From contig NZ_BAWM01000016.1 of NCBI RefSeq assembly GCF_000759675.1, positions 23,702-87,701 on the forward strand: a DNA stretch of 64,000 bases, read 5' to 3'. Each line of letters starts with the position of its first letter. Position 1 is the first letter of the stretch. This document shows, piece after piece, positions 1 through 7,756 of the stretch. Made by a program: the position numbers and the translations under genes. Source of the DNA: Neobacillus niacini. GTDB lineage: Bacteria > Bacillota > Bacilli > Bacillales > Cytobacillaceae. Below the pieces are notes generated by a model. It had not been told where the DNA came from. It did not search any database and was given only the letters and a program-made list of their open reading frames with translations.

Positions 1-1110
1 AAAGGGTTTATTCATAAAGCCTTTGGAACCAATGTGTCTTTTGTAATCGGATGGCTGTACTGTTTTATGTGGTTAGTTGTATGTGTAATAGAAGTGATCG
101 CTGCGGGAAGCTTTTTGCAATATTGGTTTCCTTCTATGTCTTTATGGTCATTAAGTTTTATAAGTGCTATTTTCATTGTGGCTATTAATTTTATGAATGT
201 GAAACGTTATGGTGAGTTTGAATTTTGGTTTGCCGGCATAAAAATTACCATGATTGTCTTATTTGTTGTTTTAGGTGCCGGTATTTTATTCGGAATCATC
301 CCGAGTAATGAAACAGACTATTTACGAAATTATGTACAATACGATGGTTTCTTCCCGCATGGCTGGTCTGGTGTATTCTCTGCCTTATTAATCGTCATTT
401 TCTCATACGGCGGTACCGAACTTATTGGATTGACTTTATCAGAAACGAAGGATGCAGAAAAGGTATTGCCTAAAGTGATAAAAGGGGTTATTTGGAGAAT
501 TGTAATATTCTATACACTTCCGATTCTTATCATTTGCGGATTAATTCCATGGAATGAAATCGGCAGCCAAGCAAGCCCGTTTGTGCAAGTGTTATCTGCA
601 GTCGGTTTTGATGGATCGGCTCATATCATGAACTTTGTCCTTATTACGGCTGTTTTGTCTGCAGCTAATTCTGGGATATATGGATGTACACGGATGATGT
701 ATTCCTTAGCAGCAGAAGGTGAAGCACCGAAATTATTTTCATATGTTTCTAAGAATGGTGTTCCATTATACAGCGTTATCTTAAGCGCTATTATCCTTAT
801 TGGAGGGACATTTGTTGCGTATTTTTCACCTGACCGTGTTTTTGGATATTTGATGGCCATTCCGGGTTTTACGGTATCATTAGTGTGGATTAGCATCTGT
901 TTAGCGCAACTGAAGCTTCGCAAAACCTATATAAACCAGCCAAGTTTTAAAGTTTGGGGATTTCCGTATGTTACCTCATTTACTGCGATAGCGTTAAGTG
1001 TTAGCTGTGTAGGATTTGCATTCAGCGAACAGAATCGTGCGAGCATGTTTGTTTGTTTAGGTATGCTGATTATCTTAATTGTATGTTCAGTTTTTAGAAA
1101 AAAAGCGTGA
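1..1110 (+). CDS. Amino-acid permease, APC superfamily (5' end outside window)
   Basis: The reading frame is open from the first base and runs to a TGA at 1108-1110, so the N-terminus, probably some 90 residues, is missing. What remains has about nine hydrophobic segments typical of the APC amino-acid permeases (AapA/RocE/GabP group): a membrane pair at the start, a conserved FSYGGTELIGL segment around residues 130-140 of the visible part, and a C-terminus ending in short basic residues. These proteins import amino acids by proton symport in the cytoplasmic membrane. The substrate cannot be told from the sequence. An internal GTG at 34 is not the real start. The gene ends at a strong hairpin shared with the convergent downstream gene. 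Confidence 0.88.
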   Translation, partial: KGFIHKAFGTNVSFVIGWLYCFMWLVVCVIEVIAAGSFLQYWFPSMSLWSLSFISAIFIVAINFMNVKRYGEFEFWFAGIKITMIVLFVVLGAGILFGIIPSNETDYLRNYVQYDGFFPHGWSGVFSALLIVIFSYGGTELIGLTLSETKDAEKVLPKVIKGVIWRIVIFYTLPILIICGLIPWNEIGSQASPFVQVLSAVGFDGSAHIMNFVLITAVLSAANSGIYGCTRMMYSLAAEGEAPKLFSYVSKNGVPLYSVILSAIILIGGTFVAYFSPDRVFGYLMAIPGFTVSLVWISICLAQLKLRKTYINQPSFKVWGFPYVTSFTAIALSVSCVGFAFSEQNRASMFVCLGMLIILIVCSVFRKKA

Positions 1111-1125
1111 TAGAAATTTATTTTA

Positions 1126-1159
1126 AAAAACCTTGTCATTTGTAAATGGCAAGGTTTTT
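1126..1159. terminator. Bidirectional intrinsic terminator
   Basis: A-run/T-run flanked stem with arms AAAAACCTTGTCATT and AATGGCAAGGTTTTT and a TGTA loop. It lies between the permease and the convergent YbaN-type gene and can serve both. Confidence 0.85.
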
Positions 1160-1161
1160 GT

Positions 1162-1551
1162 CTATGTTTTTGAAGTTACTTCACGTACTGTTTTTATTTT
1201 ATAGATGAAGTAATAATATTTATAAAAAACAATCAATACGAGAATGCCTCTGACCAAAAAGCTTTCTAGGATAAAGAAGGGAATGGCTATCATCACATCT
1301 GCAAACAACAATATCGTGAGTTTTTGTTTTAATGTCATTGCCCTCTTTTTTACAAAAGTCTCTAAATGACGTTTATAAAGAGATGTCCCCTTAAACCAGA
1401 TCTCAAATCGTTCAGAACCTTTCACAAAACAGTAGGAGGCTAAAAGAAGTAAAGGAGTTGTCGGTAATACTGGTAAAATTAGACCCAAAACGCCTAAACC
1501 TAGTGCAATAAAACCGATAATAATATATAGAAATTTAATAATGTTTCTCAT
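1162..1551 (-). CDS. YbaN/DUF454 family small membrane protein
   Basis: This 129-residue protein has two long hydrophobic segments in its first half (GFIALGLGVLGLILPVLPTTP) and two more near the C-terminus, with the LPTTPL.LLAS.CF.KGS.RF pattern of the DUF454/YbaN family between them. The family is an inner-membrane protein of unknown function, common in Firmicutes and Proteobacteria. The start is placed at the ATG at 1551, because an AAGGTGG ribosome site sits eight bases upstream; the ATG at 1578 has no such site. It is monocistronic and ends at the shared terminator. Confidence 0.8.
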   Translation of the reverse strand: MRNIIKFLYIIIGFIALGLGVLGLILPVLPTTPLLLLASYCFVKGSERFEIWFKGTSLYKRHLETFVKKRAMTLKQKLTILLFADVMIAIPFFILESFLVRGILVLIVFYKYYYFIYKIKTVREVTSKT

Positions 1552-1709
1552 TTCGATTGCCACCTTGTGCCATGCCATAAGTCATTCATTCATCTTTATT
1601 ATATCATTTAAAAAAAGGAAGTTTTATGACGAAATAAGTACTTAGAGACAGTTTCAACCTCCATTATGTTAAAATAGTGAAGTCTAGAGAATGGGGGTTG
1701 ACTGATAAT

Positions 1710-2165
1710 ATGATTACATTCTATAAAATTATAGTAGTTTTACATATTTTCTCGGCGATCATGGGAATGGGACCAGGGTTTATCCTTACGACCGTTGTAA
1801 AGTCGGGAAAAACAATGACCGAATTAAGGCACTCCTATGCCATTAGGCATAAACTGCATATCTTTGTGATGGTGGGAGGTACGCTTTTACTCATTACAGG
1901 GTTAATGATGGGCTTTATGAATCCAAGTCTATTTCGAATGGGTTGGTATGTAACTAGTCTCGTTCTTTTTTTAGCAGCACTAGCAATCGGTCCGCTTGTC
2001 TTATCACCTAGATCTAAACCAGTTAAGGCTTTGTTAGCATCTCATAAGGGTGAGGAGATCCCTGATGAATATTTTCGTTTATCAAAAATTCTGTTCCGCT
2101 ATGAACACTTAGAAAATGCTATATTCATCGTCATTATTGCATTAATGATATTAAAACCATTTTAA
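1710..2165 (+). CDS. DUF2269-type integral membrane protein
   Basis: About 151 residues with four predicted membrane helices. The N-terminus HIFSAIMGMGPGF and the later KLHIFVMVGG and RYEHLENAIF segments resemble the DUF2269 family of small integral membrane proteins, whose function is not known. The start is uncertain. A GTG at 1677 is in frame, but the ATG at 1710 begins directly at the first membrane helix and follows a GGGGG tract about 12 bases upstream, so it is preferred. Single gene, not obviously in an operon. Confidence 0.7.
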   Translation: MITFYKIIVVLHIFSAIMGMGPGFILTTVVKSGKTMTELRHSYAIRHKLHIFVMVGGTLLLITGLMMGFMNPSLFRMGWYVTSLVLFLAALAIGPLVLSPRSKPVKALLASHKGEEIPDEYFRLSKILFRYEHLENAIFIVIIALMILKPF

Positions 2166-2272
2166 TTTTTAGAAAAAGGTATGAACTTCATAAAAAGGCA
2201 CTGAAAATCCTTGTTGATAAGTGATTTTAATAGGTTTAGGCCGTACATACTACTCTATTAGTGCAATAATAA

Positions 2273-2306
2273 CAGGCTGGTGAGATCGATTTGTCTCACC
2301 AGCCTG
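2273..2306 (-). terminator. Hairpin downstream of the 56-residue gene
   Basis: Perfect 13-bp inverted repeat, arms CAGGCTGGTGAGA and TCTCACCAGCCTG with an 8-base loop. Read on the minus strand it follows the small gene at 2345-2515. The T-tract after it is interrupted, so termination may be weak. Confidence 0.6.
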
Positions 2307-2344
2307 CGGGATTTGTGATTATCCCTTTAAAGAATCAATTAACC

Positions 2345-2515
2345 CTACCATCTTCTACATCTTCTGTCGTCATCTCTTCTGTCGTCATCTCTTCTTCTGT
2401 CTTCATCGCCAACAATTCTTACTCTATCAGCACGGATAATAACTTCTTCTGCATCAATAAAGACTCTTCTGACTTCTCTGCGTTCATCATCACGACGTCT
2501 TCTTTCATTAGACAT
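2345..2515 (-). CDS. 56-residue Arg/Asp-rich protein of unknown function
   Basis: A small gene easily missed because a longer frame on the other strand covers it. ATG at 2515 is preceded by a GGGGGG ribosome site seven bases upstream. The protein starts MSNERRRRDDERREVRRV, has a short central beta-like stretch (FIDAEEVIIRADRVRIV), and ends in repeated RRDDD blocks closing with a CRRW tail. About half the residues are Arg or Asp. It has no membrane segment or signal. A perfect hairpin lies just downstream on the same strand. Function is not recognised; the composition would suit nucleic-acid or surface binding, but that is only inference. Confidence 0.7.
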   Translation of the reverse strand: MSNERRRRDDERREVRRVFIDAEEVIIRADRVRIVGDEDRRRDDDRRDDDRRCRRW

Positions 2516-2701
2516 TCCATATCCCCCCTTTCAAGCTTGTACTATAAATTATGCTTATACAAATTTAAGTGATTGGACGAATTGATTTTTTCTGTAAAAT
2601 TTATCCACATACATTGATAAGAAGGAGATTTGTTATATCATGTGGAAATAAGGTAAAAATAAAGGATTGTGAGATGTAAATGGATAGGAGGGTGATCAAA
2701 A

Positions 2702-3241
2702 ATGGATGTAGTTGAAAAGGCACTGCAGACAGCAAGTAGAAGTCATGAAGGACAATATCGTAAGAACACTGATATTCCTTATATTATCCACCCTGTTGCT
2801 GTTGGGATGATGTTAATGAAAGCTGGGTACAGTGATGAAATCGTTGCAGCGGGCATCCTGCATGATACGGTTGAGGATACGCCACTTATACTTGAAGATA
2901 TAAAAGAGGAATTCGGAGCAAAAATTGCTGAAATCGTCGAAGGCAGTTCTGAACCTGATAAAACTCTTCCATGGAAGGATAGGAAGGAGCATACCATTGA
3001 ATTCTTAAAAACAGCTTCGGAGGAAATTCGTGCTGTTGTTTGTGCAGATAAACTACATAATATTCGTTCCATCATTAGAGATTATGAAGATGTTGGGGAG
3101 GAAGTTTGGAGTAGATTTAATGCAGGTAAAGAACAACAAAAGTGGTACTACACAAATGTTGTAGAAAGTTTAGGGATCCAATCTACTTTTGATTTACTAA
3201 TAGAATTACGTTATGAAGTAGATAAACTTTTTGGGAGATGA
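2702..3241 (+). CDS. HD-domain phosphohydrolase, RelA/SpoT hydrolase-like
   Basis: A 179-residue single-domain HD protein. Metal-binding residues are visible as H30, the H54-D55 pair in LHDTVED with E58-D59, and D116 in CADKLHN. This arrangement is that of the stand-alone (p)ppGpp-hydrolase-like (MESH1/SpoT N-terminal) group. In that family the enzyme removes the 3'-pyrophosphate from ppGpp or acts on related nucleotides; the substrate here is not proven. The ATG follows a TAGGAGGGTG ribosome site. The next gene starts six bases after the stop, so the two are probably co-translated. Confidence 0.85.
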   Translation: MDVVEKALQTASRSHEGQYRKNTDIPYIIHPVAVGMMLMKAGYSDEIVAAGILHDTVEDTPLILEDIKEEFGAKIAEIVEGSSEPDKTLPWKDRKEHTIEFLKTASEEIRAVVCADKLHNIRSIIRDYEDVGEEVWSRFNAGKEQQKWYYTNVVESLGIQSTFDLLIELRYEVDKLFGR

Positions 3242-3247
3242 TATGGG

Positions 3248-3925
3248 ATGAAGGATTTTAAGGTTGACACATATGATGAGGCGATAGATGTAATAAAAGA
3301 AATTGGATTTCTTCCATTGGCAAAGCTTATCCCTAATTACCCTTCGCTCGACAGTATTACTCCGAAAGAACATTGGTATACCGGTTCGGAGTTCGATCCA
3401 TGGATGTGGCGTGCAAAATTTCCGGGGGATGGAGCAGCCGCATATGGGAAGTTTGTGAAAAAGAAATCAGTATTAATATCTACTGAACTCTTACCATTGG
3501 TTCGTGCTATTTTGGGGTCCTCTTTTTCCGTAAGAGATCGATTTCGGGATGGGCTAATGTCAAGAGAAGCTGTAGAGCTATATACGCTGATTAGTGAGAA
3601 TGAAGGAATAGACACAAGGGTATTGAGAGTAGAAGCAGGAATGAAGGATAAAGAAAAGAAGAAGCCGTTTGATCATGCCTTGCTGGAATTACAAGGTTCC
3701 ATGGACATTGTTGTTTCAGGGACGAAGGCGAAAACAAACGAAGCTGGGGAGAAAAATGGCTGGAGTAGTACCTCTTTTGAAACAATGAATTTTTGGGCAA
3801 AGAATCATAGAGTTGATGAAAGTTCGATTGAAAAGGAAGACGCGAAAATGATGTTAAGAGATCATTTTGCTTCGATTTGCAGTCCGGAGGCAATGAAAGC
3901 CTTCAATAAAATATTTGGGCTTTAG
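3248..3925 (+). CDS. Conserved hypothetical protein (AlkZ-related type)
   Basis: A 225-residue soluble protein with no signal or membrane helix. Conserved-looking features are WYTGSEFDPWMWRAKFPGDG near residue 45 and a LLELQGSMDIVVSG segment near residue 150. It resembles a Bacillales family sometimes labelled AlkZ-related, after a DNA glycosylase, but the catalytic residues of that enzyme cannot be identified here. I treat its function as unknown. It starts six bases after the HD hydrolase and the pair ends at a clear terminator, so they form a two-gene operon. Confidence 0.65.
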   Translation: MKDFKVDTYDEAIDVIKEIGFLPLAKLIPNYPSLDSITPKEHWYTGSEFDPWMWRAKFPGDGAAAYGKFVKKKSVLISTELLPLVRAILGSSFSVRDRFRDGLMSREAVELYTLISENEGIDTRVLRVEAGMKDKEKKKPFDHALLELQGSMDIVVSGTKAKTNEAGEKNGWSSTSFETMNFWAKNHRVDESSIEKEDAKMMLRDHFASICSPEAMKAFNKIFGL

Positions 3926-3952
3926 AGGAAATCGTGACGATTTCCTTTTTTT
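3926..3952 (+). terminator. Intrinsic terminator
   Basis: Arms AGGAAATC and GATTTCCT with a five-base loop and a T-run, directly after the stop of the preceding gene. Confidence 0.85.
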
Positions 3953-4071
3953 GTTGTGTCCATTTGAAAGGAACGTAAACCCTAGCACTCCATTATTTCA
4001 ACTAGCCGTGATACTAGCATGTCCCCACTGTCCTACTACTTCATATTTTATATAAAAGGAGATGAAAAAAT

Positions 4072-4362
4072 ATGAGTTGTAGAAAAAATGTGTTTCCGCT
4101 CTGTATTTTTCCAGGGTATAGATGGTGCGGACCTGGTTGCAGCGGTCCTGGAGCACCTATCAATGATGTAGATTCCTGCTGTTACAAACATGACCTCTGT
4201 CTTGAGCGTGGAAACTCCCCATGTTACTGCGATAAACGATTTATGGAATGCCTTCATTTCAAAAGAAATCCACATACAAAAAAAGGAAGACAGGCAAATG
4301 TCATGTATAAATTCATGAAACTAAAAACCAGTTTCACATGTGGCCATCATAAAAGATGTTAG
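4072..4362 (+). CDS. Cys-rich phospholipase A2-like protein (parvovirus VP1-type)
   Basis: A 96-residue protein with ten cysteines. The segment RWCGPGCSGPGAP (residues 17-29) matches the calcium loop, and NDVDSCCYKHDLC (31-43) carries the His40-Asp41 catalytic dyad of secreted phospholipase A2. The spacing GPG..P.N..D.....HD is the form seen in parvovirus VP1 phospholipases and their Bacillus relatives. Such enzymes hydrolyse the sn-2 ester of phospholipids using calcium. No cleavable signal peptide is evident, so release by lysis or incorporation in the spore coat is possible but unproven. AAAGGAG lies eight bases before the ATG. Confidence 0.82.
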   Translation: MSCRKNVFPLCIFPGYRWCGPGCSGPGAPINDVDSCCYKHDLCLERGNSPCYCDKRFMECLHFKRNPHTKKGRQANVMYKFMKLKTSFTCGHHKRC

Positions 4363-4369
4363 ACAAATG

Positions 4370-4849
4370 CTAACTGCATTCCTTTTTACAAGCCTTTTTT
4401 TCCAAATTACAAATCCATTTATAGAATCCTAATAAGATAAGTAGAAGAAAGGGGTCAAGGATAGCCGCATGCCGCAGTTTCCACCAGCCATAATGAAAAT
4501 ATCCCCAAGGCTCAGGAAGCAGGGTAATAACTTCGTAGGATAAAATGGCAATAACAAAACAAGTTAAATAAATTAGTTTTTTGACACATCCCTTTTTATG
4601 AGGGTACCAATTTAAGAAAAACATATTTACTGGCGGAATTAGGAACACATGCGGGAGTATTCCTCGCAAATCTAAACCTGGGTCAAAGTACCAGTAAGCA
4701 TGATATTTGAATTCAACAAAAATGTCGAAAAGCACTTGGAAGGCAATCGTAAATAACCAAATATGAACAATTTGATTCCCAGTTAGTAATTTATTTGTTT
4801 TAAAACCCAAAACATTAAAGATTACAATTGCGATCAAAAGCCCTATCAT
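4370..4849 (-). CDS. CBO0543-type integral membrane protein
   Basis: 159 residues with four to five membrane helices, aromatic-rich loops (WYFDPGLD, PWGYFHYGWW) and a Lys/Cys-rich C-terminus. The pattern FDPGLDLRGILPHVFLIPP matches the CBO0543 family found in Bacillus and Clostridium; function unknown. It converges on the phospholipase-like gene, with only seven bases between their stops and no obvious terminator. Confidence 0.75.
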   Translation of the reverse strand: MIGLLIAIVIFNVLGFKTNKLLTGNQIVHIWLFTIAFQVLFDIFVEFKYHAYWYFDPGLDLRGILPHVFLIPPVNMFFLNWYPHKKGCVKKLIYLTCFVIAILSYEVITLLPEPWGYFHYGWWKLRHAAILDPFLLLILLGFYKWICNLEKKACKKECS

Positions 4850-4981
4850 AAAATTTCCCTTTTTTATTTTTTAATGTGCCCAGCAATGAATGGACTATGC
4901 ATAGGACTTGGTAATTCAAAAAATTGTAAACATAAATTTTTTACAAATAATACTAAATAGTTTTCCTAATAATATGTCTGA

Positions 4982-5029
4982 TATAATAGTTGATAGAAGT
5001 AGTGTCCTTTGTAAGGCCACTGCTTTTTC
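4982..5029 (+). promoter_or_regulatory. Possible promoter -10 followed at once by a terminator-like hairpin
   Basis: The 318-base gap 4850-5167 holds a TATAAT at 4982-4987. About ten bases later there is a hairpin with arms AGTAGTGTCCTT and AAGGCCACTGCT (4998-5024) followed by TTTTT. The remaining leader carries a CACAGCTGTG palindrome at 5093-5102 and a CTAATC/GATTAG hairpin at 5129-5146. No known riboswitch consensus was recognised. A leader attenuator for the diguanylate cyclase or a tiny transcript are both possible. Confidence 0.35.
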
Positions 5030-5167
5030 GTAAATGTGAATATTTGTAGAAGCTTCATAAAAGTAAAGGCATAAAACGAAAGGGGATAAGCGCACAGCTG
5101 TGAATAAATCAGTCAGTTAACATGCATGGCTAATCGATTTAGATTAGTTGGGAGATGAAATAATCTT

Positions 5168-6205
5168 ATGTTAAAGCGATTTGCATCACTTAATGAGCTT
5201 AAGATACGCATCTATTTATGGGGTGTACCTTGTATTGTCATTTCTCTCATTTCTAATACATTTTTACAAAATATTGATGGCGTAAATAAATTCAATTTTA
5301 CCATTAATAACACTCTCTCAATTTGGTTTATTATTAGTTGGTTTTTATTATACAAAAGACTTTTTGTTCAATTTACAGAATACTCAAATTTGGCATTAGT
5401 CAGTTTTTATCATGTTACGACTTTTTTTGATGCTGTTCGTAACTATATGGTTGTAGATGGAGGGTCTCTTGGAGATTTTATCATCTGGATGCCGATTACT
5501 ACCTTGTTCTTTTTTTTAACTCTAGGAACAAAGCGAGGGTTATACTACTCCATTGTCATATTTTTAACAACTTTTATAACGGGAATCATTTATATAAATA
5601 GTCTCTACTCTGAATCAATTGATTCGCTAGGTCAGTTTTATTTTGCTAATCTTGTTTACATCATTGTTCTCTACTATGCTCAGCATGTGTTTAAGACTTA
5701 TGCTGATCTTGAAATGTTTAAAAAGCACGCCTACTATGATTCATTAACGAGAATTGCTAATCGTCTGCAGATTGATGAATGGCTTGAAAAGAAGCTCAAG
5801 TTGTTCGAGGAGAAGAAAGAAGGCTTCTCAATCATTTTCTTTGATATTGATCATTTTAAGTCAGTAAATGATAGCTATGGGCATAAAGTTGGTGATGAAG
5901 TCCTTGTAGAGTTAGCAGAACTCATCGAGCACCATATTTCCAATCGAGAGCTTTTTGGACGTTGGGGTGGGGAAGAGTTCATTATCATCTCTAGTAAAGT
6001 AAGTGAAGATACCGTAAAGCTTGCAGAACATCTAAGGAAAGTAGTTGCTGAACATCATTTTAAAGGGGCAGGTAACCTTACAGCGAGTTTCGGCGTTACC
6101 AATTCTAAAGCAGGTGACAGCATAGATTCTTTATTGAATCGGGCTGATAAGGGTTTATATCAGTGTAAGAACTGCGGAAGAAACCAAGTAAGTTATATTA
6201 AGTAA
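5168..6205 (+). CDS. Membrane-bound diguanylate cyclase (GGDEF domain)
   Basis: 345 residues. Residues 1-175 hold about six membrane helices with no recognisable sensor family. A GGDEF domain follows from about 187 to 345. The active-site motif is GGEEF at 267-271, with FFDIDHFKSVND before it and ASFGVT after, so the cyclase should be active and make cyclic di-GMP from two GTP. The allosteric RxxD inhibitory site expected five residues before GGEEF is not present (S258..E261), so product inhibition may be lost. The ribosome site GGGAG is about 13 bases from the ATG, an unusually long spacing. Monocistronic. Confidence 0.9.
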   Translation: MLKRFASLNELKIRIYLWGVPCIVISLISNTFLQNIDGVNKFNFTINNTLSIWFIISWFLLYKRLFVQFTEYSNLALVSFYHVTTFFDAVRNYMVVDGGSLGDFIIWMPITTLFFFLTLGTKRGLYYSIVIFLTTFITGIIYINSLYSESIDSLGQFYFANLVYIIVLYYAQHVFKTYADLEMFKKHAYYDSLTRIANRLQIDEWLEKKLKLFEEKKEGFSIIFFDIDHFKSVNDSYGHKVGDEVLVELAELIEHHISNRELFGRWGGEEFIIISSKVSEDTVKLAEHLRKVVAEHHFKGAGNLTASFGVTNSKAGDSIDSLLNRADKGLYQCKNCGRNQVSYIK

Positions 6206-6232
6206 GGGTTAGTGACACAGGCACTAACCCTT
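6204..6232 (+). terminator. Intrinsic terminator
   Basis: Arms AAGGGTTAGTG and CACTAACCCTT with a seven-base loop; the cyclase stop codon lies in the stem. The following T-tract is short. Confidence 0.75.
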
Positions 6233-6248
6233 TATTTAGAACCATCCT

Positions 6249-6557
6249 TTATTGTTTAAATGGAAATTCTACACTCTCTGTTATAATCCTTCCGTTTCTT
6301 ACATCTAAATTGCCCTCTGTTTTTCCATCCTTAGAAATTACATGCACAATATAAATTCCTTCACCAGGATAGTAGGCAACGTTTGTAATCTTAAAAGATT
6401 CTTCAGGGTAGTTTTCCTTAAGATAGGTGGTCACGATCTCTCTGCTCTTACCCTTTTCGGCGGGGTTACCATTAAGGAAGAAATAAATAAAACCAGACAT
6501 GAGCAGCACAAGTACAAGAATAGATAATAAAATAGCTTTTCCCTTCATCGAGTACAT
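6249..6557 (-). CDS. Small membrane-anchored extracytoplasmic protein (DUF3139/YfjL-like)
   Basis: 102 residues: a Lys-rich N-terminus, one hydrophobic helix (about residues 7-29), then an outward-facing domain of about 70 residues ending DVRNGRIITESVEFPFKQ. The layout resembles small Bacillus DUF3139/YfjL proteins with a PepSY-like fold, of unknown function. Two in-frame ATGs (6557 and 6548) are possible, and the AAAGGGG site is closer to the first. It converges on the diguanylate cyclase. Confidence 0.65.
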   Translation of the reverse strand: MYSMKGKAILLSILVLVLLMSGFIYFFLNGNPAEKGKSREIVTTYLKENYPEESFKITNVAYYPGEGIYIVHVISKDGKTEGNLDVRNGRIITESVEFPFKQ

Positions 6558-6649
6558 ACACCCCTTTTATTAACTTAATACTATTGTATTTATATTTTAG
6601 TGTAAAATTATACTATTTGGTGCTATTTCGCTTTAACAATAAGAAAAAG

Positions 6650-6804
6650 GGCAAAAAAGGAGCTTGGTACATGTGTACCAAGCTAAATTATGGGAAGTTT
6701 AAGAATAAGGTTCCTTAAACCTTAAGACTCAATTAAGTTATCTTTATAATAAGATAAACATTTGTAGAAGTTATAGAGAAGTTATGTGGAAATTGTGAAG
6801 ATGA
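6650..6804 (+). repeat. Structured tandem element, copy A
   Basis: First of two ~155-base copies upstream of the secreted protein at 7064. It contains three inverted repeats: GCTTGGTACA/TGTACCAAGC (6662-6683), AAGGTT/AACCTT near 6708-6724, and TTATCTT/AAGATAA near 6739-6758. It ends with the direct repeat AGAAGTTAT.AGAGAAGTTAT. See copy B for base-pair-conserving differences. Confidence 0.75.
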
Positions 6805-6821
6805 CAAGTTTAATAATAATA

Positions 6822-6977
6822 GGCAAAAAAAAGGATTGGTACACGGGTACCAATCAAATTATGGGAAGTTTTTAAGAATAAGGTTCCTAAAAACCTAAGT
6901 CTTAAATAAGTTATCTTTATAATAGGATAAACATTTGTAGAAGTTATAGAGAAGTTATGTGGAAATTATGAAGATGA
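6822..6977 (+). repeat. Structured tandem element, copy B
   Basis: Second copy, adjacent to the gene at 7064. Its first hairpin is GATTGGTAC/GTACCAATC (6834-6855): where copy A has a C-G pair this copy has A-T, so the pairing is conserved while the sequence changed. The second (AGGTT/AACCT within TTAAGA/TCTTAA) and third (TTATCTT/AGGATAA, one G-U) hairpins are also kept. Together with copy A this fills the 506-base gap 6558-7063. Confidence 0.75.
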
Positions 6978-7063
6978 AAAAATTATTTTTTCATTGAGTG
7001 AAAATGGACAAAAAATCTAATAATAAGTTTGCCAGATTCAATTTATTATTAGGAGATGATTTT

Positions 7064-7714
7064 TTGAACAAATTTTTACCCAAATTCATGCTGTTGTTTC
7101 TTTCCTTTGCATTAATATTCCCAGCATTCACAAATGCGGAAGAGACCAAACAGGTCGAGCGGCAAACACAGCCGTTAAGTCAGAAAGCTTGCCAACTTAG
7201 GGTTGATTTGAGGCATCTTTGGAATGAACACGCTTTTTGGACAGAAAAGTTTGTAGTAAGTTCCATTGCAGGGCTAGAGGACCAAAAACAGGTGCTGGCT
7301 AGATTATTGAAAAACCAGGACGATTTTGGGAATGCAATTAAGCCCTATTACGGAGAGGAAGCAGGCAACAAGCTTGCACAATTGTTAAGAGGGCATATTC
7401 TGATTGCCGGCAAGGTTGTGGCTGCAGCAAAAAGCGGGAATCAGGCTGACCTCAAAAAATACAATACTGAATGGTTTAAAAATGCAGATGATATTACAAA
7501 CTTTTTAACTGCTGCAAATCCTAACTACAATAAAAAAGAATTAAATGAAATGATGTATACGCATTTAAAACTGATTACAGATGGTGTGGTTGCCAAACTT
7601 AAAAAGGATTGGAATGCGAATATTACGGCCTTAGACAATAATCAAGAACATCTAATGCATATGTCAGATTTCCTTACAGATGGAATTATCAAGCAGTTCC
7701 CTAATAAGGTTTAA
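7064..7714 (+). CDS. Secreted conserved protein of unknown function
   Basis: The start chosen is the TTG at 7064, nine bases after an AGGAG site; it gives a classic signal peptide (NKFLPKFMLLFLSFALIF then cleavage near FTNA-EE). An ATG further upstream at 7004 lacks a ribosome site. The mature protein, about 190 residues, is helical with conserved His/Trp/Asp features: RHLWNEHAFWTEKFV, GHILIAGKVV, TAANPNYN, HLMHMSDFLTDGII and a QFPNKV tail. It belongs to a Bacillales/Clostridia family of secreted proteins often given unreliable enzyme names in databases; I assign no function. The duplicated structured element sits immediately upstream and probably forms its leader or promoter. Confidence 0.72.
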   Translation: MNKFLPKFMLLFLSFALIFPAFTNAEETKQVERQTQPLSQKACQLRVDLRHLWNEHAFWTEKFVVSSIAGLEDQKQVLARLLKNQDDFGNAIKPYYGEEAGNKLAQLLRGHILIAGKVVAAAKSGNQADLKKYNTEWFKNADDITNFLTAANPNYNKKELNEMMYTHLKLITDGVVAKLKKDWNANITALDNNQEHLMHMSDFLTDGIIKQFPNKV

Positions 7715-7756
7715 AAAAAATGGAGCCCAACTTAGTGGTTGGGACTCCATTTTTTA
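7714..7756. terminator. Bidirectional intrinsic terminator
   Basis: A-run, stem TGGAGCCCAAC / GTTGGGACTCCA with a six-base loop and one bulge, then a T-run. It serves the secreted-protein gene and the convergent permease. Confidence 0.88.

Noticed and set aside
2291..2572. Serine-rich 93-residue frame on the plus strand
   Set aside because: It is the antisense of the Arg/Asp-rich gene at 2345-2515, which has a strong ribosome site; the plus-strand frame has none.
5030..5167. Cyclic di-GMP riboswitch in the diguanylate cyclase leader
   Set aside because: The conserved aptamer bases and tetraloop-receptor are not found; only unrelated short palindromes occur.
6998..7063. Upstream extension of the secreted-protein gene
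   Set aside because: No ribosome site, and it would bury the signal peptide; the TTG at 7064 has AGGAG at the right distance.
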